This document shows, piece by piece, positions 25,939-33,925 of a DNA stretch of 64,000 bases (positions within the stretch are counted from its first letter, which is position 1; each line of letters begins with the position of its first letter). Made by a program: the position numbers and the translations under genes. Under the pieces are notes generated by a model, which saw nothing but the letters and a program-made list of their open reading frames with translations, searched no databases and was not told the DNA's origin. The stretch comes from JAYQKL01 sp965243245. Lineage in GTDB: Bacteria; Pseudomonadota; Alphaproteobacteria; RS24. The stretch spans positions 1,736,001-1,800,000 of the forward strand of contig OZ251536.1 in the NCBI GenBank assembly GCA_965243245.1, read 5' to 3'.

Positions 25939-26352
25939 ATGAAAAAAATCTTGAGCCTATTTTTATTGCTGAACACCAGCCTATGGGCACAGCCTCATCA
26001 GGCAAATAATATGCCCGCTCATTCTGATGAGGGACAGCTTCATGAAGCTTTACGCGATGGCAAGGGATTGGATGTTAAGCCTGATAGATTCAATAAATTT
26101 ATCGATGGATTAAGCCGCGTTCAAATTGCCATAATCAGTGTGAACGGTATGGTGTGTGACTTTTGCGCCCGCGGTATAGAAAAAACATTCAAAAAAGATA
26201 AGAGTGTTCAAAAAATTGATGTTGACCTAGACCGAGGGAAGGTGTTGGTCGCATATAGGCGAGCCGAAGATATTGATTTTGAAGATATTAAAAAGAAAAT
26301 TCTTGCCAATGGGCAAAATGCAACGGGCATCCAAATCATAGAAGTTTCGTAA
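25939..26352 (+). CDS. Periplasmic HMA-domain metal-binding protein (MerP-like)
   Basis: A 137-residue protein with a signal peptide (MKKILSLFLLLNTSLWAQ), a short linker with several His (20-36), and a heavy-metal-associated ferredoxin-like domain (about 60-135). Its metal loop is GMVCDFC (70-76), a variant of GMTCxxC that keeps both cysteines. It should bind Cu(I), Hg(II) or a similar soft metal in the periplasm and hand it to the MerT-like membrane protein encoded next. AAGGAG precedes the start. Its stop overlaps that of the next start (TAATG), showing coupling. Confidence 0.85.
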   Translation: MKKILSLFLLLNTSLWAQPHQANNMPAHSDEGQLHEALRDGKGLDVKPDRFNKFIDGLSRVQIAIISVNGMVCDFCARGIEKTFKKDKSVQKIDVDLDRGKVLVAYRRAEDIDFEDIKKKILANGQNATGIQIIEVS

Positions 26353-26735
26353 TGGATGAGACTCAAATTATGACTGATAAAACGGCAAATATTTTTTCAT
26401 TATTTGCCTCATCCTCGACGCTTATTTGCTGTGCTTTACCTGCTCTTTTTGTTGCTTTGGGCGCGGGGGCGAGTTTTGCAAGTTTAATAACAATTTTTCC
26501 CTTTTTAATAGTTTTGTCTCAATACAAACTTTATATCACTTTTTTTGCTATGGGCATGATTATCGTGGCAGGTTATATAAATTATAAAACCTACTCTATG
26601 CCTTGTCCTACGGATTTGGAATTGGGCCGATTATGTGCGCAGACAAGAAGAAGATCTAGATATATCTATTATGTTTCTGTGGTCATATTTTTGTTTGCGA
26701 GCATTTTTACTTATATTGTTCCTTATTATTTATAA
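26352..26735 (+). CDS. MerT-like metal transport membrane protein
   Basis: A 127-residue protein with three TM segments (about 14-42, 60-79, 105-124). TM1 carries the vicinal Cys pair C26-C27 in LICCALP, and the loop between TM2 and TM3 has C85 and C95, the same layout of two Cys pairs as mercuric transporter MerT. It would move a soft metal ion across the inner membrane from the HMA protein. No mercuric reductase (merA) or P-type ATPase is nearby, so either the metal differs or the downstream step is encoded elsewhere. Confidence 0.78.
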   Translation: MDETQIMTDKTANIFSLFASSSTLICCALPALFVALGAGASFASLITIFPFLIVLSQYKLYITFFAMGMIIVAGYINYKTYSMPCPTDLELGRLCAQTRRRSRYIYYVSVVIFLFASIFTYIVPYYL

Positions 26736-26738
26736 ATC

Positions 26739-26999
26739 ATGCCTCATCCATGCCATAAAAATCAACTATCAAGCATCCGCCGTGTTGAGGGGCAAATGAG
26801 GGGCGTTGAAAAAATGATCGAAGATGGAAAATACTGCATTGATATTTTAAATCAGATTAAGGCGGTTAAGAATGCCCTCACGACTGTTGAGGGGAAAATA
26901 TTAAAGACACACCTTCGCGCGTGCATTAAAGAGTCCCTAAAAGGAGAGGCGGAATTTGATGTTAAGGTCGATGAAATTGTAAAAACATTGAAGAGATAA
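26739..26999 (+). CDS. CsoR/RcnR/FrmR-family metal-sensing repressor
   Basis: An 86-residue all-helical DNA-binding repressor. The ligand positions fit the copper-sensing CsoR pattern: C33, H58 and C62 (YCIDIL and KTHLRAC), with additional N-terminal H3, C5 and H6 that recall nickel/cobalt RcnR. This mix leaves the metal open, with Cu(I) favoured by Cys-His-Cys. It follows the MerT-like gene by 3 bp, so it is the last gene of the unit controlled from the operator at 25300-25316. Metal binding would release DNA and switch the cluster on. Confidence 0.88.
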   Translation: MPHPCHKNQLSSIRRVEGQMRGVEKMIEDGKYCIDILNQIKAVKNALTTVEGKILKTHLRACIKESLKGEAEFDVKVDEIVKTLKR

Positions 27000-27080
27000 A
27001 TTTTTTCAATAAAAATTACAAAGAGAGTATTTTGTAATGATTGTATGAAACACGCGCACGCAAATGGAGGAAAGAAGCAG

Positions 27081-27686
27081 ATGGAAAAACGCATTTCAGA
27101 AAATTTATCATTATGGCTCATATCATCTTTTGCTCTGAGTATGGTTTTGACAATCGGGGTGTTTGCTGATGGAGTGCAAGGTGATAGCTATCAATTTTGG
27201 GCAAGATATACGGCACGCCTTAGTTTTATCTTTTTTGCACTTAGCTTCTTAGCGGGGCCATTATTTGCTCTGTGGCGTCATGGCGCAAGTCGGTGGCTTG
27301 TTTTACACAGACGCGCGATAGGGCTTTGTTTTGCCGTGACCCAAACGGTACATCTGGTGGCGTTAACTTTATTTTACGTCATGTCAGAAGAGTCTCCGCT
27401 TGTGATTATCTTGCTCGGCGGGGGATTTGGATTCTTGATGATGTATGCTATGGCGTTAACTTCTAACGATAAAGCTGTAAGCAAGCTGGGGCGGCAAAAA
27501 TGGCATCGCCTTCACTTAACGGGTGCTCATGTGTTGGCAGCTACTTTTACCTATACATATTTGGGGCGCGTGCTTTCAGACGATAACGCACCCATTTATA
27601 TGGTCTTGCTGGGTGTGATGGTTTTAGCTTATGTGATGCGTGTTCTAAGATTCGTAAAAACCCGCCAGCAAGAAAGAAACGCATAA
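27081..27686 (+). CDS. Ferric reductase-like transmembrane protein (MsrQ-like)
   Basis: A 201-residue protein with about six TM helices and a ferric-reductase-like heme core: His candidates in LVLHRRAIG, TQTVHLVAL and QKWHRLHLTGAH. It resembles MsrQ-type heme membrane proteins that pass quinol electrons to a periplasmic partner, but no msrP-like gene adjoins it. The start at 27081 (MEKRISEN) is preferred because GGAGG lies 10 bp upstream; an in-frame ATG at 27045 has no ribosome-binding site. The SMR gene begins 2 bp after its stop. Confidence 0.75.
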   Translation: MEKRISENLSLWLISSFALSMVLTIGVFADGVQGDSYQFWARYTARLSFIFFALSFLAGPLFALWRHGASRWLVLHRRAIGLCFAVTQTVHLVALTLFYVMSEESPLVIILLGGGFGFLMMYAMALTSNDKAVSKLGRQKWHRLHLTGAHVLAATFTYTYLGRVLSDDNAPIYMVLLGVMVLAYVMRVLRFVKTRQQERNA

Positions 27687-27688
27687 AC

Positions 27689-28009
27689 ATGAGTACTTAT
27701 TTGAGTTTGCTTGGGGCTATTATATTTGAAGTAACTGGAACACTCTTATTGCCGGCAACCCAAAGTTTTTCGAAAATAGTGCCAACAAGCATTATGATTA
27801 TTTGCTATCTTTTGTCTTTTTTCTGCCTGACATTTGTGATTAAAAAACTGCCATTGGCAATTGTGTATGCTTCTTGGTCTGGGCTTGGGGTTTTTACCAT
27901 CGCGCTTTTGAGTTATGTTTTTTATAAACAAGCCCTCAGTTCTCAGGCAATTTTAGGGCTTTTTTTTATCATTGTTGGCGTCACTTTGGTGTCTCTAAAC
28001 AAAACGTGA
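27689..28009 (+). CDS. Small multidrug resistance (SMR) family protein
   Basis: A 106-residue four-TM protein closely following the EmrE pattern, with the essential membrane Glu at E14 (AIIFEVTGT), the YASWSGLGV segment of TM3, and a hydrophobic TM4. Members export quaternary ammonium compounds or guanidinium in exchange for protons as dimers. It is translationally close to the ferric-reductase-like gene. It is the last gene of the accessory region before panB. Confidence 0.88.
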   Translation: MSTYLSLLGAIIFEVTGTLLLPATQSFSKIVPTSIMIICYLLSFFCLTFVIKKLPLAIVYASWSGLGVFTIALLSYVFYKQALSSQAILGLFFIIVGVTLVSLNKT

Positions 28010-28084
28010 GCCAATAGCCGTGAGGTGATTTTTGTCTTCTGAGGTGGCGGCATAATATGCGGGCAAGCAAATCACTGCATCACT

Positions 28085-28120
28085 GAATGATTGTATGATT
28101 GAATGATTGAATGATTGAAT
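28085..28120. repeat. 8-bp tandem array upstream of panB
   Basis: The unit GAATGATT occurs four times (one copy starts GT) plus a half unit, about 60 bp before the panB start. No gene covers it. Confidence 0.93.
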
Positions 28121-28178
28121 CAATAAACTTAATAGGCTAGCTTCGGGGCAAATTTGAAAGAAACCGTGGAAGAAATTC

Positions 28179-29015
28179 ATGTCTGTTCAATCACCGCCAG
28201 TCATTAAGCGCGTCACTGTACCGGAGCTACAATCTCGAAAAGGCAATGGCGGAGACCCGATTGTCTGTCTAACGGCTTATCATGCGCACACCGCCAGACT
28301 ACTGGATCCGCATGTTGACTTAATGCTGGTTGGCGATAGTCTGGGCATGGTCATGTATGGCATGGACAGCACGTTGGGCGTAACATTAGATATGATGATT
28401 GCTCACGGTGCGGCAGTGATGCGCGGCTCCAGCCGTGCCTTGGTTGTGGTGGATATGCCTTTTGGGTCTTATGAGGAAAGCCCGTCGCAGGCTTTTCATA
28501 ATGGCGCGCGCGTGATGAAGGAAACCAATTGCCAGGCCATCAAGCTTGAAGGCGGGCAACGCATGGCAGAAACGGTGAGATATTTGTATCAGCGCGGGAT
28601 TCCGGTTATGGCTCATATTGGCTTAACCCCGCAAAGCGTGAATATTATGGGCGGCTTCAAGACCCAAGGGCGCGTGAAAGAGCAATGGGATGACCTGATA
28701 GCGGATGCGCTAGCTGTTGAAGAAGCGGGTGCTTTTGCGGTTGTTTTAGAGGGCATGGCTAGCGATTTAGCCGACCATATAACGGCTAAGTTGACTATTC
28801 CGACGATCGGGATTGGTGCTTCGCCAAGCTGTGATGGTCAGATATTGGTGTCTGAGGATATGCTGGGCTTATCTCCGAGCACGCCGAAATTTGTTAAAGA
28901 GTTTGCAAGTCTTGGCGAGCAGATTGCTTCGGCGGCGCAAAATTATGCAAAAGCTGTGCGCTCACGCGAATTCCCTGCCAAAGAGCATATTTATAGTATG
29001 AAGAAAAAACCTTAA
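28179..29015 (+). CDS. panB: 3-methyl-2-oxobutanoate hydroxymethyltransferase
   Basis: Forms ketopantoate from 2-oxoisovalerate and methylenetetrahydrofolate in pantothenate/CoA synthesis. The 278-residue barrel shows the Mg2+ sites LVGDSLGM and VVDMPFGSYE, the KLEGG strand, and the catalytic Glu in VLEGM. Length is typical. panC, often adjacent, is not present; the accessory region lies on that side. Downstream are the TPR, bamB and der genes, a common alphaproteobacterial order, so this marks return to the core chromosome. Confidence 0.95.
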   Translation: MSVQSPPVIKRVTVPELQSRKGNGGDPIVCLTAYHAHTARLLDPHVDLMLVGDSLGMVMYGMDSTLGVTLDMMIAHGAAVMRGSSRALVVVDMPFGSYEESPSQAFHNGARVMKETNCQAIKLEGGQRMAETVRYLYQRGIPVMAHIGLTPQSVNIMGGFKTQGRVKEQWDDLIADALAVEEAGAFAVVLEGMASDLADHITAKLTIPTIGIGASPSCDGQILVSEDMLGLSPSTPKFVKEFASLGEQIASAAQNYAKAVRSREFPAKEHIYSMKKKP

Positions 29016-29039
29016 AAGGTGATTGTTTTAACCTTTTTG
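29014..29039 (+). terminator. Possible weak terminator after panB
   Basis: AAAAGGT and ACCTTTT form a 7-bp A/T-rich stem around a 10-base loop, ending in five T. The low stability makes this tentative. Confidence 0.3.
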
Positions 29040-29128
29040 ACAGGGTACACATTGCCTTTGGCTTTTATGGGCTGATAGTTTATTTTTGCGTCTTCATGCA
29101 TAAAATTTTTCAAGTTAAGGAGTAATAG

Positions 29129-29794
29129 GTGGCTGATATTTTTGATGAAATTAATGCTGAACTGAGACAAGACCGTCTTGGTGCTGTCTGGGGGAAATAC
29201 GGTATTTATGTTATCGGTGTTGCGCTTGTGATTATTTTGGTTGTTGCGGGTTCATCTGGTTGGCAGGCTTTGGTTTCCAATAAAAATGAGCAAGCTTCAG
29301 CCGCTTATGAAACCCTACTGTCAGAAATTGAGGCGGCTAATATTGATGAGCAAGTGCTTGCATTGGCTAAATTCAGCGCAAATAAGAATAACGCATATCA
29401 GATTTTGGCGGACTTACGCCGTGCAAAACTTCTCAATGAAGAAGAGCGCGAGGATGAAGCCGTGGTAATTTATGATGCCCTTGCGGCTAATCGGTCATTG
29501 CCTGTTGCGATGCGTGATTATGCTCAACTTGCGTCTGTGTCTTTGCTGGTTGACACGGCAAAGCCTGCTGAACTAGAAAAGCGGTTGAAAAACATTCTTG
29601 ATGCACAAAACCCATTTCGTCATATGGCGCGTGAAATTTTGGCTTTAAGTTATTTTCAAGAAAAAGATTATCTAAGGTCTAAGGAATTGCTGAACATGGC
29701 GTTGGGAGACTCTAATTTGCCGGCTCAATTGCGGCTTCGCCTTGAGGTCTTGAATAAAAATGTGAACGCTTATCTGCAACAGGGTGCTAAGTAG
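29129..29794 (+). CDS. Inner-membrane TPR-like protein (YfgM-like)
   Basis: A 221-residue protein with a short cytoplasmic N-terminus, one TM helix (about 26-44), and a helical TPR-like periplasmic domain. This matches the YfgM/TPR_21 type protein that works with SecYEG-associated chaperones near BamB. The start is GTG with AAGGAG eight bases upstream. It lies 24 bp before bamB, which supports an envelope-biogenesis role and an operon with bamB and der. Confidence 0.8.
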   Translation: MADIFDEINAELRQDRLGAVWGKYGIYVIGVALVIILVVAGSSGWQALVSNKNEQASAAYETLLSEIEAANIDEQVLALAKFSANKNNAYQILADLRRAKLLNEEEREDEAVVIYDALAANRSLPVAMRDYAQLASVSLLVDTAKPAELEKRLKNILDAQNPFRHMAREILALSYFQEKDYLRSKELLNMALGDSNLPAQLRLRLEVLNKNVNAYLQQGAK

Positions 29795-29818
29795 CTGACG
29801 CGGTTCTGGAGTTTAAAA

Positions 29819-31156
29819 ATGATGAATTATAAAATGTTTTTAAAGGGCGTTATGATCCTTTGCGCGGCTTCTTTTTTGTCGGCTTGCGGGGCGTTTAGCG
29901 GCGATGAAGGGGGTGCGAAGAAAAAAATCAAAGGCGAACGTATCTCTGTTCTCAGTTTTGAAAGACGCTTGGAGGCAGACCCTAGGCTGGTTAATCAAAA
30001 AATTGTTTTGCCGCCCCCTTATATCAATCCAAACTGGACACAGCCCGGCGGTTTTGCCGATAATGTCGCGCATCATCTAGCCTTAGGCGAAACCATTGCT
30101 GAACTTTTTAACGCCAAGATGGTTAGAGGCAGCACTCGGAATATCAAAATTACGGCGCCGCCTCTTATGGCTGAAAACAAAGTGTTTGCTCTTGGTGCTG
30201 ATTTGCGCATTGCGGCGGTTCATGCGGATACGGGCAAGCGTATCTGGCGTACGGATTTAGTGCCAGATGATGGCGATATTGAAGACGGATTTGGCGGCGG
30301 TATTGCTTATTATAAGGGGCAGATATTTGCTGTCACAGGCTTTGGCGAGGTGATAGCACTTAATGCGCAAACGGGGGTTATTAAGTGGCGTGTGCAGACG
30401 TCAATCCCCTTCAGAGCCGCGCCGACTGTTGCTGATGAGCGCATATTTGCCATCAGCCATGATAATCAATTGCAGGTTTTTTCTACCCAAGACGGGGCGC
30501 GCCAATGGAATCAGACAGCCATTTTAGAACCGGCCACTATTTTGTCTTCAACCAGTCCGGCCGTTTCGGGTGAGCTGGTTGTGGCAGGTTTCACCTCTGG
30601 CGAAGTCCTTGCGATGCGAACCAATAATGGCTTGGTCAATTGGTCAGATAGTTTAACGCGGGCGAGTCAATTGACGCCGCTTTCAGATCTTAATGCAATT
30701 ATTGGGCGTCCTGTGATTGACCGTGACCGTGTATTTGCTGTGTCGCGGGGGGGGCGCATGGTGTCGATTGATTTGCGTTCAGGCGAGCGCGTTTGGATGT
30801 CGGAGATAACTTCAATTGAGACACCTTGGGTCGCTGGAGATAATATTTATGTGGTGACGATTGATGCAGAAGTGGTTTGTATCAGCCGCAGTCAGGGACG
30901 TGTGCGCTGGGTCAAGCAATTGACCAGATATGAAAATGAAGATTTTGAATCGCCGATAACTTGGTCAGGGCCTATTTTGGCGACAGACCGGGTCATATTG
31001 GCGTCAAGTCTTGGCGAGGTTGTGACGCTTTCTCCATATACGGGCGACATTTTAAGTCGGCTTGAGGTTGATGATCCTGTTCAAGTTACGCCTGTGGTTG
31101 CGAATAAAACCTTATATATTTTGACCGATGATGGGCGCCTTATTGCCTATCGTTAG
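29819..31156 (+). CDS. bamB: Outer-membrane assembly lipoprotein, PQQ-like beta-propeller
   Basis: Periplasmic lipoprotein of the BAM complex that inserts outer-membrane proteins. The 445 residues have a lipoprotein signal with lipobox LSAC (Cys at about 23), a disordered linker, and an eight-bladed beta-propeller whose blades show the repeated Ala-hydrophobic-Asp-x-x-x-Gly-x-x-x-Trp pattern (for example HADTGKRIWR, NAQTGVIKWR, LRSGERVWM). It sits between the YfgM-like gene and der, the conserved order also found in enterics. Confidence 0.92.
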   Translation: MMNYKMFLKGVMILCAASFLSACGAFSGDEGGAKKKIKGERISVLSFERRLEADPRLVNQKIVLPPPYINPNWTQPGGFADNVAHHLALGETIAELFNAKMVRGSTRNIKITAPPLMAENKVFALGADLRIAAVHADTGKRIWRTDLVPDDGDIEDGFGGGIAYYKGQIFAVTGFGEVIALNAQTGVIKWRVQTSIPFRAAPTVADERIFAISHDNQLQVFSTQDGARQWNQTAILEPATILSSTSPAVSGELVVAGFTSGEVLAMRTNNGLVNWSDSLTRASQLTPLSDLNAIIGRPVIDRDRVFAVSRGGRMVSIDLRSGERVWMSEITSIETPWVAGDNIYVVTIDAEVVCISRSQGRVRWVKQLTRYENEDFESPITWSGPILATDRVILASSLGEVVTLSPYTGDILSRLEVDDPVQVTPVVANKTLYILTDDGRLIAYR

Positions 31157-31177
31157 ATGTGGTTTTGAGAAAATAAA

Positions 31178-32590
31178 ATGACTTTTACCCTGGCTATTGT
31201 AGGGCGTCCCAATGTTGGGAAATCAACCCTTTTCAATCGTTTGACTGGCCGAAGGCTGGCACTTGTTGACGACCGCCCGGGGGTGACGCGTGATCGGCGC
31301 GAGGGCGATGCTAAGCTTGGTGATTTGCGGTTTAATATTGTTGATACAGCCGGTTTAGAAGATGCGCCCCAAGGGTCTTTAGAAGCGCGGATGCGCCAAC
31401 AAACAGAATTGGCGATGGCGCAAGCAGATATGATTTTGATGCTAACAGATGCACGCGTTGGTATTATGCCACAGGACAGGTATTTTGCTGATTTAATCCG
31501 CCGTACAACAAAGCCGATTATACTTGCGACCAATAAATATGAAGGCAAAGCAGGCGAGAGCGGTTTTTTCGAAGCCTACGAGCTAGGACTAGGTGAGCCA
31601 ATAGGCCTATCAGCTGAACATGGTAATGGTATGGGCGATCTTTATACATTGCTGCGCGATGCCATAACGGCTTTTCCCGAAACTCAAAAGGCATGGAACG
31701 AAGAGCAAGATGAGGCGTTTGACCCTGATGTTCCTTTTACGCTTGATTTGGAAAAACCGATGCGGGTGGCAATTCTTGGGCGACCTAATGCTGGAAAATC
31801 AACATTGATCAATAAGCTGCTTGGTGAGGAACGCCTTTTAACAGGGCCAGAAGCGGGTATCACGCGAGACGCCATCGGGGTTGAATGGCAATGGATACAA
31901 AAAACAAAAACAGGAGATGTGACGCGTTTTATTAAACTTTGGGATACGGCAGGGGTTAGGCGTAAATCGCGGGTGACGGAGAAACTTGAAAAGCTTTCTG
32001 TTGCTGATGGCTTGCGTGCCGTCAAATTTTCTGAAGTTGTTGTGTTGTTGATTGATGCTGAAACGCCGTTTGATAAGCAGGATATTCAGTTGGCTGACCT
32101 TGTTGAGCGCGAAGGGCGGGCTTTGGTGATTGCCGTTAATAAATGGGATTTGAAGCTGGACCGTAATGAAGTGCGTGAAATTGTGCGTGATAAGCTTGAG
32201 TTTGCTTTACCAAAACTCAAAGGTGTTCCGGTGTTGATGATGTCTGCAAAATCAGGCAAAGGCATTGCGGGGCTAATGCCGGCGGTTGCGCGTCAGCAGG
32301 AAATCTGGAATGCACGTATTGGAACCGCTAAGCTGAATAAATGGCTAGAAGGGGCGATTAGTAAACATCCCCCCCCAGCCGATAAGGGGCGGGCGGTAAA
32401 ATTGCGTTATGTGACGCAAGCAAAAGCCAGACCGCCAACATTTGTTGCTTTTTCTAGTCGCGGCAATGCTGTTCCAGATTCCTATATACGCTATTTGACG
32501 AACGCTTTGCGCGAAAACTTTGATTTATCCGGAACGCCTATCAGATTTTTCATTCGCCAAGGAAAAAACCCTTATGTAGCCTCTAAATAA
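31178..32590 (+). CDS. der: Ribosome-assembly GTPase Der (EngA)
   Basis: Double-GTPase needed for 50S maturation. Two G domains are visible: GRPNVGKST (8-16) with DTAG and TNKYE, and GRPNAGKST (about 203-211) with DTAG and NKWD, followed by the KH-like C-terminal domain with the RFFIRQGKNPY end. The second domain keeps the expected motif spacing. The 470-residue length is normal. Last of the YfgM-bamB-der run. Confidence 0.96.
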   Translation: MTFTLAIVGRPNVGKSTLFNRLTGRRLALVDDRPGVTRDRREGDAKLGDLRFNIVDTAGLEDAPQGSLEARMRQQTELAMAQADMILMLTDARVGIMPQDRYFADLIRRTTKPIILATNKYEGKAGESGFFEAYELGLGEPIGLSAEHGNGMGDLYTLLRDAITAFPETQKAWNEEQDEAFDPDVPFTLDLEKPMRVAILGRPNAGKSTLINKLLGEERLLTGPEAGITRDAIGVEWQWIQKTKTGDVTRFIKLWDTAGVRRKSRVTEKLEKLSVADGLRAVKFSEVVVLLIDAETPFDKQDIQLADLVEREGRALVIAVNKWDLKLDRNEVREIVRDKLEFALPKLKGVPVLMMSAKSGKGIAGLMPAVARQQEIWNARIGTAKLNKWLEGAISKHPPPADKGRAVKLRYVTQAKARPPTFVAFSSRGNAVPDSYIRYLTNALRENFDLSGTPIRFFIRQGKNPYVASK

Positions 32591-32675
32591 TTTTGCTATG
32601 CTCATCATATAGGCTTCCCAAAATTTGAATTTGAAAGTAATGTTAGGCATAGAAGTTTTGATGAAAGGAATGGAA

Positions 32676-33191
32676 ATGATAAAAATTAAAAATATTTTTA
32701 GCGGTGTTCTGTTCAGTATGGTTCTTTGCGGGTGCGCAAGTTTTCAGGCTAACCCAGAAATGGATAATTTTTTGAAAAGTGCTTCGCAGTCCTTGGTGGG
32801 AAAGTCTGCTGAGGATATTGTGACTTGTGCGGGCTTGCCTGATGCAACGGTTAATCTTGGCAAAAATAAGCAGGTTCTAACTTATATTAATGTAACAACT
32901 CGCATTGACCAAGACCCTTTGCACGCCGGTTATCTTGCCTGTCCATATTTAGCTTATGATTATCGTTGTGGTTATAGTTACGCTCGTTTTGGGCCTTTGG
33001 GTCATTGGGGGCGCAGTAACATAACCCAAAAAGGTTGCCGCGTTGGTATTTGGACGCAAGCTGCAAAAGTTACTAAAGTTAGCTATGACATGACCTCGCA
33101 ACGGGCTAAGAAGCATTGTGCGCGTATTGTAGAAGCATGTGTTGCGCCTGTTTCTACGCCCAAAAAAGATATTAAGTCTGGCGGTAATTAA
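32676..33191 (+). CDS. Small hypothetical lipoprotein
   Basis: A 171-residue protein with an N-terminal signal ending in a lipobox-like LCGC (Cys at about 20), a segment LVGKSAEDIVTCAGLPD like that of other small outer-membrane lipoproteins with an SmpA/OmlA-like element, and a Cys- and Tyr-rich middle. Start 32676 is chosen because AAAGGA is 6 bp upstream; a longer TTG frame from 32625 has no support. Its 3' end overlaps the convergent SDR gene by 20 bp. No specific function is recognised. Confidence 0.65.
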   Translation: MIKIKNIFSGVLFSMVLCGCASFQANPEMDNFLKSASQSLVGKSAEDIVTCAGLPDATVNLGKNKQVLTYINVTTRIDQDPLHAGYLACPYLAYDYRCGYSYARFGPLGHWGRSNITQKGCRVGIWTQAAKVTKVSYDMTSQRAKKHCARIVEACVAPVSTPKKDIKSGGN

Positions 33192-33897
33192 TAATCTGCC
33201 CCGTCTCTTGCCATGCGGGAGATAGCATCTTAATAAAAAGCGGTGCTATGTCTTCTGCTTGGGGGAGACTATCGGGGTTTTCGCCGGGCATGGCTTTGGC
33301 GCGCATGGCCGTGCGAACGGGGCCAGGGGAGAGCAAATTGATTTTTAAAGATGTTGCTTGTTGTTCATGCGCCCAGCACCGCACAAGAGTATTAAGAGCT
33401 GCTTTTGATGTCGCATAGCCGCCCCAAAATGGTTTGGCACTTTGCGCCGCGCCAGACGTTACAAAAACAGCACGCCCCGCAGGCGAGGCGAGCAATAAAG
33501 CTTCCATAGACTGAATAAGGCGGGCATTTGCCGTAACATTCACCGCCATCATTTTTTCAAACGCATCGCCAGCAATATGAGCAACAGGTGTTATCGGGCC
33601 AAGGCTGCCCGCATTACCAACGAGCACATCAAGACGTTGCCATTTTTCAGCTATCACCGCCCCAAGCCTATCGAGTGCCGCATAATCGGTTATGTCCATC
33701 GGCACACCAGTTGCTGCGCCGCTGGCGGCAATTATTTCATCATAAACACCAGCCAGCGTTTCCTCATTTCGCCCGAGCAGTAAAACATGGTCGCCCTTTG
33801 CCGCAAGCGCGAGTGCAACGGCGCGTCCAATGCCCCGACTAGCACCCGTCACAAGAGCAATGCGCTGGCGTGTGTGATGAGAAGAATTTTCGGTCAC
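33172..33897 (-). CDS. Short-chain dehydrogenase/reductase
   Basis: Classical SDR of 241 residues with the cofactor motif TGASRGIG (about 17-24), NNAG-like GNAG (94-97), and the catalytic set S in VFVTSGAAQ, Y-x-x-x-K in YATSKAA. Substrate unknown. It comes last in a minus-strand run after purF, a neighbour relation often seen in alphaproteobacteria. The gap to purF (28 bp) holds an 11-bp tandem duplication. Confidence 0.88.
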   Translation of the reverse strand: MTENSSHHTRQRIALVTGASRGIGRAVALALAAKGDHVLLLGRNEETLAGVYDEIIAASGAATGVPMDITDYAALDRLGAVIAEKWQRLDVLVGNAGSLGPITPVAHIAGDAFEKMMAVNVTANARLIQSMEALLLASPAGRAVFVTSGAAQSAKPFWGGYATSKAALNTLVRCWAHEQQATSLKINLLSPGPVRTAMRAKAMPGENPDSLPQAEDIAPLFIKMLSPAWQETGQIINYRQT

Positions 33898-33903
33898 TCT
33901 TAA

Positions 33904-33925
33904 TTAGCCTATTTTTAGCCTATTT
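33904..33925. repeat. 11-bp tandem duplication between purF stop and SDR start
   Basis: TTAGCCTATTT occurs at 33904-33914 and 33915-33925, directly abutting the purF stop codon at 33926-33928. Confidence 0.92.

Noticed and set aside
26352..26999. Calling the cluster a mercury-resistance operon
   Set aside because: No merR or merA; the regulator is CsoR-type, so the metal is left open.
28144..28153. Right-hand island end matching the CAACGGGG array (shared CGGGGCAAA)
   Set aside because: The match is only about nine bases and could be chance.
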